A DNA stretch of 64,000 bases from Kalmanozyma brasiliensis GHG001. Its lineage: Eukaryota > Basidiomycota > Ustilaginomycetes > Ustilaginales. The stretch is taken from NCBI RefSeq assembly GCF_000497045.1, contig NW_015961970.1, positions 744,802-808,801 of the forward strand, in the 5' to 3' direction. A program made the translations under genes and the position numbers. This document shows, one piece after another, positions 58,901-64,000 of this stretch; position 1 is the stretch's first letter, and each line of letters opens with the position of its first letter. Under the pieces are notes generated by a model. It was not told where the DNA came from. It searched no databases and saw nothing but the letters and a program-made list of their open reading frames with translations.

Positions 58901-61900
58901 TGATCGGTGTCGATGCAGCAAGTCTCAAGGTGCTTTTGCGCAGTCGTCAGTCGGACGTCGTCGGATATCTTGTTGTCAAGCTCGGCAATCGTGCGGCCCG
59001 CAAGGAAGCCTACGCAGGTCTCGAGTTCATCATCGAGACGATCAACGGAACGTCTGCGGCGGCCAGGACAAGAGACCCAGAGCTGCTCAAATCTAAAGTC
59101 GCTGGCTTTCTCAAAGGCGAGATTCTCGCTATCCTCACCTGGATCAATCAAGAGCTATCAGGAGAGCATGGTAGGAGGACGGCCACCGATCTCGCGTTCG
59201 CATTGCATAGCATTGGTGCCCTCGTCGAGATCATTGGTCCGCCCATCAGCGCAGTCACACCACAGATCATGGCTACGCTCAACAGTCACCTTCAGCCCGA
59301 CTCGGTCAGCCTCGCCACGCTGGAAAGCTGGAAGATCTTTATCACAACACTGCGCTTCGACGACATTGGTCCCTTTGTGGGGCAAACCGCTGCAGCTTTG
59401 CTGTCGGCTTGGGACCGTTTCAACCCTGAACGGAAGAGGATAGCCATTTCCATCCTTCACTACCTCATTCTCGAGAACGCGGCGTATCTCAAGAACTTCA
59501 TCGACGACATTCCGAGTCTGGACCGTCTCGACGCTGAGATCCCCGAAATCTGCCGCGGCTTGCGCGGTGTCAGGGAGACGTGGAACAACGATCGACGATT
59601 CCGAAACATCCTGGATCGGTCATCGCACGAGAACACCTCCATCTGCAACGAGTCACTGCGAGAGCTGCAGACCTTCCTCACCGAGGAGCGCGTCTACATC
59701 GAAGCGCTCACATCCGGTGACTCGTTCAGTCCGCTCGTCGGACAGTGCATTCGAACATTGATGCATGTTGCTGCGCGTAGCGATGTGCAGGATACCGACA
59801 TCCGGGACTTGTGCTTCCGCTGCTTCGGGCTGATCGGCGCCGTCGATCCAGACCGTATCGAGCATGCCGTTGAAGAACCTGTCAAGATCGTCCTGGACAA
59901 TTTCGAAAATCAAGAAGAAGCGATTGACTTTTCGATTCACCTCATTCGCGATCTACTGGTTCCCGCCTTCCGAGCTGCTACGGACACGACGCAGCAGAAC
60001 GGCCTGGCCTACGCCATCCAAGAGCTTCTCAAGGTGGCTGGCTTTAACAGCGCCATCCTCACCACAGGCTCGAATGCACGTACGGTGGGCATCAAGACGC
60101 GACAACGCCTTGCCGACTTGCCGCAAGACGTGGTCGACACGATCACTCCGCTGCTCGACTCGAGATACGGCGCGCAGGTGGGAAAGCCCAGCATGCGCGA
60201 AACTCCGATCTACACGCATTCGCGCTCGTACGGCGACTGGCTGCAGAGCTGGACGAGTCGACTCATCACCAAGACGGTGGAGCGATGCGACTCTTCTGCG
60301 GCTGCTGCCCTCGCCGGAGGCGGCGCGAACAAGAGCGCCGCTGGCGTTGCCTCGACCATCTTTGCTGTATTCCGAGTCGCCATCCGGTCGCATGACGTGG
60401 GCATCGCACGGCATCTGCTTCCCCATCTCGTACTGCACACCATCATTTCGGGCGACGACATCGACCGAGAGGCTTGTGTCGACGAAATTCAGACTGTCCT
60501 CCGTGACCAGGTCGAGAGTGAGACCAAGTACGAGGCCGAGCGGAAGCTCTTGACCGCACAGACGCTGTTCACCATCATGGATCACGTCGGAATATGGATG
60601 CGACGCAAGCGTCAAGAGCTTGCGCGTACTTCTCGTCGACCCAGGCTCGCTACAGGCGGTGGCGAGGAAACGCTTGCTGTCGTTGAGTCGATCATGCATC
60701 GCATCTCCCAGGAGCTTCTGGCCCAGGCATCGCTGCAGTGCAACGCATACTCACGCGCGCTCCTCAACTTCGAGTTGCGTGTCCGAGCGATGCGGTCCGA
60801 AGGCAAAGACGACCACGACCTGCAAGGCTACTACGAGAACATGCACAGGATCTACGCTCACCTGGATGAGCCCGACGGGATGGAGGGCATCTCGACGAGG
60901 GTCATCTCGCCTTCCCTCGAACACCAGATTCGTGAACACGAAAGCACGGGTCGATGGACGTCGGCACAAAGCTGTTGGGAAGTGGAGCTGCAACAGCGGC
61001 CTCACGATCCGGAGCTCCATCTTGGCTTGCTGCGCTGCCTGCGGAATTTGGGCCACTACGACACCATGCGCACGCACATTCGCGGAGCCCTCAGTGCCCA
61101 CCCTGAATGGGAGGACCTCCTGGATGCGTTCAGGGTCGAGGGCGCCTGCATTCTTGGCGATTGGAAAGAGGTGGAAGCTCGCACCCAACGAAGTCAGGCC
61201 AAGAGCCCAGAGCACTCGATCGGACGAGCTCTCCTGGCTATGCGTCAGAACGACACCGAGGTTTTTGGCAAAGTGCTCGTGCAGGCGCGTCAAGATCTTG
61301 GTAAGCCGCTCGTCGCTGCCGGCAAGGCATCGTATCCAGGCGTCTACGGCTCGGTGCTTCACCTTCATATGCTCCAAGAGCTCGAGATGATTCGCTTGCA
61401 TGCGCGAACACATGCTGGCGAACGAGTCGGTGCGCTGACGAGGGCCATCGCGTCTGATACGGTCTCCGACCTGAATCGATCGCTGGCCGCACGCCTGAAC
61501 GCGACGCTTCCTTCCTTCCGGATGCAAGAGCCTCTCCTCAGCTTGCGGAGGACCGCTTTTGCTGCGATGCCTTCGTCGCTCGGATCTGGCAAGGAGGTCG
61601 GACAGGCGTGGATCGCCACCTCAAAGATCGCTCGTCGCGCCGGTCACATGCAGACCGCGTACTCTGCGACGCTGCAAGCGACGCAGAATCAGGCCACCTT
61701 TGCCTTTGTGCAGAGAGTGAAGCTGCTCGCAAAGGAGGAACAGACGCACGCTGCCATCCGCGACTTGGTCAATTCGCTCAACACGCTGACGAGCACCTTC
61801 AAGCCGGGTCAGATCGGCGACATGTCCAAGATCGGCCTCATCGAGCTGCAACAGACGGATGCAGAAGGTCGCACATTGCGCATCGATCGTGCGACGTATG

Positions 61901-63855
61901 CAAAAGCCTGTCTGCTGCGAGCGCGCCTTCAAGACTCGACCTTCCGCTACACCGCCAACGAGGTGCTGGACCGATACAAGGAAGCAACCAAGGAGCAGAA
62001 CGACTCGGAAAAGATGTGGTACCATCTCGGCCACTTTCAGGACACGCACGAGGGTCTCTTGCCCAACATGACGATGCAACGCTACAACGTCTGTCGGTCG
62101 TTCCTGCGCTCGGCTCAGGTCGGCACCAAATTCTTCTACCGAACTTTGCCTCGCGTCTTGACCATCTGGATGGACCTGGCCGCTGACGAAAAAATTCTCA
62201 CCCATGGCAAAAAGGGCAGCAGCAGTGATGCTGAGCTCGCGCAGAAGGTGGACGCCTTCACGCAGCTCAACAGCCTGATGAAGAAGTTCAGCCGACGACT
62301 CAAGCCTTTCCAGTGGCTCGCCGTGTTCCCGCAGCTGGTCGCGCGTATCGTGCAAAAGAACGATGACGCTTGGTTGGTGCTGCAGGACATGATCCTCCAG
62401 GTGCTCCTGGCGTATCCTCAGCAGGCCATGTGGTCGATGGTGGCAGGAGCCAGCTCCAAAGACCCGGAACGCAAGCGACGCTACACCGAGATGATCCATC
62501 GACTGAGCTCCAAAGGCGGCTCGAGCCACAAGGAAGTGGTCAAGGTGGTGTCGTCCTCCCAACGCCTCGCAAAGGAGCTTCTGCGGCTGTGTGACTACAG
62601 TGTTGGCAAGAACGAGACGGTGCTCAGCATGGAAAAGCTGTTCCCCGGTTTGCTGGAAGTGGCCAACACGTCGGAACTGCTGCTACCGCTGCAGAGCTCA
62701 ATGACGGTGCTGCTCCCCTCCAATCACCTGATCTCGGAGGAGCATCGACCGTTCCCTTCGAATCTGCCGACCATCAGGACCTTCGAGGATACGATCGAGG
62801 TGATGAACAGTCTGCAGAAGCCACGCAAGATGATGATCATCGGCAACGACGGCAACCGGTACCCGTTCCTGTGCAAACCCAAGGACGACCTGCGCAAGGA
62901 CGCGCGACTGATGGAGTTCGACTCCATGATCAACAAGTTGCTGCAGAGCCAGCCGGAGTCGCGTAAGAGGAAGCTGTACGTGCGGACGTACGCGGTGCTC
63001 ATCCTCAACGAGGAGCACGGTCTGATCGAATGGGTGCCTCACACGGTGGGCTTCCGACATATTCTGACCAAGCTGTACAATGGCAAGGGCATGCAGATCT
63101 ACACTTCCGAGGTCAAGACGAGCATGGACGAAGCGCGCGTGTCGCCGGACCCGAGGACGACCGAGAAGATCTTTCAAGACAAGGTCTTGTCCCGATTCGC
63201 ACCCGTCTTCCACGAATGGTTTCTCGCCACGTTCCCGGACCCGACAGCATGGCTTCAAGCACGATCCGCCTACGCACGGACGGCGGCAGTCATGTCGATG
63301 GTGGGCTTCGTGCTGGGACTCGGAGATCGTCACGGCGAGAACATTCTGTTCGACTCGAACAGCGGCGACACGGTGCATGTGGATCTGAACTGCCTGTTCG
63401 ACAAGGGGCAGCGCTTCGAGATTCCGGAACGAGTGCCGTTCCGACTGACGCAGAACATGGTGGACGCGATGGGCGTCACAGGCTGCGACGGCGTATTCCG
63501 CAAGAGCGCCGAGATCACGATGAGTATTCTGCGAGACAATCGCGACTCGCTGATGAGCGTGCTCGAGGCCATGGTGCACGACCCTCTAGGCGAATGGAGC
63601 GTTCCAGAAGATCGGCATCGATCCAAGACGTCGGCCAAGCGACACGATGCACGTGGGGAAGATCCACGTGTGGTGGAAGCGCGTCGAGCGCTGGATCCGG
63701 TCGCCAACAAACTCGACGGACGGCTGTACCGACTTGGATCACGCGAGCCGAGTCCACCCTACTCGACCAACAACCTGGTGGACGCACTGATCAAAGAAGC
63801 CACCAGCTCGGTCAACCTGGCCAAGATGTACATCGGATGGAGCAGCTGGCTCTGA
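55954..63855 (+). CDS. atr1: ATR/Mec1/Rad3-type checkpoint kinase (PIKK)
   Basis: A single-exon protein of 2633 aa. ATR is recruited to RPA-coated single-stranded DNA through its ATRIP partner and phosphorylates Chk1 and other targets in the nucleus. The N-terminal 1500 residues are HEAT-like helices. A FAT region (about 1580-2150) is followed by the kinase domain: FLCKPKDDLRKD (ATP-site Lys2308), GLGDRHGENILFD (catalytic loop, Asp2458, Asn2463) and HVDLNCLFDKG (metal Asp2477). The C-terminal FATC ends LAKMYIGWSSWL, close to the ATR form rather than TOR or ATM. CKPKDDLRKD is characteristic of the ATR/ATM-like branch. The start at 55954 is the first ATG after the leader and gives the expected length (Mec1 2368, human ATR 2644). 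Ustilago maydis has a characterised Atr1; orthology is inferred from architecture. Confidence 0.95.
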   Translation: MPAATEARVNDALGALLRKVVGSNDAGSSSAEYRSSNGHVNGDSSAALVAASQFLADGLHRGAAKLNGQNIVRDGSHSEEEIAHALNRLLISGVITPLIDAPSSSRSHAEAHNAGAGIGIRQALDTLSRTLSASPKYLEHLFESNDRACATASTSAVTLDMTNTTFDVWATPRLLCAAASMLSASRSSRATREPEYAQHSKDLSHQLLDHLQKLLSVSAETVGQVDNVRYILAECLRASVHALAQTGQTSFSANARLPDFVVPNPDHSVSLPSIPHDASQVISFYRSPLSDPSFRLTSRKDRPKPAGSGFAALSSLQRDAALTFSLGAKTAGTEDADRKGIIADRASGLFLTSIDLCLRLAQEFPTYFIDVADYAVLLFVEHLQHRWTCAKQRQPKPALHTPLAPDAYKIVSSHAAFLAESYPSSLVRVMQVAAEHMSSLADILDHVDVDDGEHLHVAHALISIGSCFSAYALQVPDSRQEELAAVLEPYQNLLTGQLRLRGPSIADSPDLIQRSAVVCFVSTLASLVVASGRRFEAPFLADLHSQMASLLEDVAQKPQEFARLQGTTALDDLRQLHSLLRDRMDARARAQAGTDQVRARIDNFKRRRLDHSDNLAKTMNVIDALLPLDATTTESSEQSHEISRRRLISRTCLHTVLKGEAMDVHASQATCICERHPRGEIAELETALANAEQHEPDPSAVAALWKDVHNAVKTSRLLSSRIIDMLRRCVAHSSVSKPLPFNGDKNVFNIIAHSLRSKARSCRLAANELAVAYQKRLLLQRDTSIEEEWIVRFLHIPRIYEDLLADVSQSSCHETALVGLGQLFEMPVESCQEICLLTLILHLGHANPFIKACAYTQIVQIAAAHRCTTFQLVQKHFERVSTSIVERFISMPDLWTSFLSLIKMNQATFFNLTKEYTLPHLITMICSGDSTAEIGTKMIELIARALGTDVPRLCHDNITPIFRSFFMRSASLRDLGLSTLVQLIGVDAASLKVLLRSRQSDVVGYLVVKLGNRAARKEAYAGLEFIIETINGTSAAARTRDPELLKSKVAGFLKGEILAILTWINQELSGEHGRRTATDLAFALHSIGALVEIIGPPISAVTPQIMATLNSHLQPDSVSLATLESWKIFITTLRFDDIGPFVGQTAAALLSAWDRFNPERKRIAISILHYLILENAAYLKNFIDDIPSLDRLDAEIPEICRGLRGVRETWNNDRRFRNILDRSSHENTSICNESLRELQTFLTEERVYIEALTSGDSFSPLVGQCIRTLMHVAARSDVQDTDIRDLCFRCFGLIGAVDPDRIEHAVEEPVKIVLDNFENQEEAIDFSIHLIRDLLVPAFRAATDTTQQNGLAYAIQELLKVAGFNSAILTTGSNARTVGIKTRQRLADLPQDVVDTITPLLDSRYGAQVGKPSMRETPIYTHSRSYGDWLQSWTSRLITKTVERCDSSAAAALAGGGANKSAAGVASTIFAVFRVAIRSHDVGIARHLLPHLVLHTIISGDDIDREACVDEIQTVLRDQVESETKYEAERKLLTAQTLFTIMDHVGIWMRRKRQELARTSRRPRLATGGGEETLAVVESIMHRISQELLAQASLQCNAYSRALLNFELRVRAMRSEGKDDHDLQGYYENMHRIYAHLDEPDGMEGISTRVISPSLEHQIREHESTGRWTSAQSCWEVELQQRPHDPELHLGLLRCLRNLGHYDTMRTHIRGALSAHPEWEDLLDAFRVEGACILGDWKEVEARTQRSQAKSPEHSIGRALLAMRQNDTEVFGKVLVQARQDLGKPLVAAGKASYPGVYGSVLHLHMLQELEMIRLHARTHAGERVGALTRAIASDTVSDLNRSLAARLNATLPSFRMQEPLLSLRRTAFAAMPSSLGSGKEVGQAWIATSKIARRAGHMQTAYSATLQATQNQATFAFVQRVKLLAKEEQTHAAIRDLVNSLNTLTSTFKPGQIGDMSKIGLIELQQTDAEGRTLRIDRATYAKACLLRARLQDSTFRYTANEVLDRYKEATKEQNDSEKMWYHLGHFQDTHEGLLPNMTMQRYNVCRSFLRSAQVGTKFFYRTLPRVLTIWMDLAADEKILTHGKKGSSSDAELAQKVDAFTQLNSLMKKFSRRLKPFQWLAVFPQLVARIVQKNDDAWLVLQDMILQVLLAYPQQAMWSMVAGASSKDPERKRRYTEMIHRLSSKGGSSHKEVVKVVSSSQRLAKELLRLCDYSVGKNETVLSMEKLFPGLLEVANTSELLLPLQSSMTVLLPSNHLISEEHRPFPSNLPTIRTFEDTIEVMNSLQKPRKMMIIGNDGNRYPFLCKPKDDLRKDARLMEFDSMINKLLQSQPESRKRKLYVRTYAVLILNEEHGLIEWVPHTVGFRHILTKLYNGKGMQIYTSEVKTSMDEARVSPDPRTTEKIFQDKVLSRFAPVFHEWFLATFPDPTAWLQARSAYARTAAVMSMVGFVLGLGDRHGENILFDSNSGDTVHVDLNCLFDKGQRFEIPERVPFRLTQNMVDAMGVTGCDGVFRKSAEITMSILRDNRDSLMSVLEAMVHDPLGEWSVPEDRHRSKTSAKRHDARGEDPRVVEARRALDPVANKLDGRLYRLGSREPSPPYSTNNLVDALIKEATSSVNLAKMYIGWSSWL

Positions 63856-64000
63856 ATGACAGCACTTTTGAAGAAGACTTATTCTTAGCCTCACTGTGAC
63901 TCTGAAAGAAGCTATGTCGAGGATCGACCGTGCATGAGTCTCGACCTGGAAACAGCTTTCTGTGACGCCACGATTCTGCCAAATCCATCGTAAGTTCGGG

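Overview
The window reads as nuclear DNA of a smut-type basidiomycete (Ustilaginomycetes, Ustilago/Sporisorium-like). Genes are long, GC-rich in codon use and mostly uninterrupted. Where introns occur they are short (75-128 bp) with GTAAGT/GTGAGT donors. The gene set is eukaryotic and fungal: Elongator, PKA, ATR kinase, Rpn8, HIS3, a mitochondrial ribosomal protein and a urease accessory factor. No rRNA, convincing tRNA, transposon or CRISPR array was seen.

Layout. 0-10 kb: a mitochondrial PPR protein running off the left edge (-), the YEATS protein Yaf9 (+), a small secreted cysteine-containing protein (-), a wax-synthase-like membrane acyltransferase (-) and mitochondrial uL14 (-). 10-27 kb: a PKA catalytic subunit (+) behind a long pyrimidine-rich leader, Elongator subunit 1 (+), the SF1 helicase Hcs1 (-, convergent with ELP1), proteasome subunit Rpn8 (-, two exons), phosphatidylglycerophosphate synthase (+) and HIS3 (+, three exons). 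27-33 kb: a gene-poor stretch of nearly 6 kb. 33-46 kb: a FAM72-family protein (+), a germ-cell-less-like BTB protein (+), an oxysterol-binding PH-ORD protein (-), a family III CoA-transferase (-) and a disordered protein carrying several cell-cycle short motifs (-). 48-64 kb: an unrecognised membrane protein (+), UreF (-), an isocitrate lyase/PEP mutase-type enzyme (+, two exons), a four-segment membrane protein (-), MZT1/MOZART1 (-, three exons, 62 aa) and ATR checkpoint kinase (+, 2633 aa).

The genes do not form a metabolic cluster. Several touch genome maintenance and mitosis: ATR, MZT1, Hcs1, Yaf9, the FAM72 homologue and the disordered RRLF/KEN-box protein. The most interesting local structure is at 55.2-56 kb. 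A tiny MZT1 gene, split over three exons, lies head to head with the ATR gene. Their shared 382-bp promoter holds two ACGCGT (MluI cell-cycle box) sites 7 bp apart. MZT1 exon 2 has two consensus splice donors exactly 33 nt apart, so alternative use would add 11 residues in frame.

Start codons were chosen at ATG. Several long open frames extend upstream of the ATG only through GTG or TTG codons, which were not accepted. Splice models come from donor/acceptor sequences, reading frame and family alignment remembered from general knowledge; no alignment software or transcript data were used.
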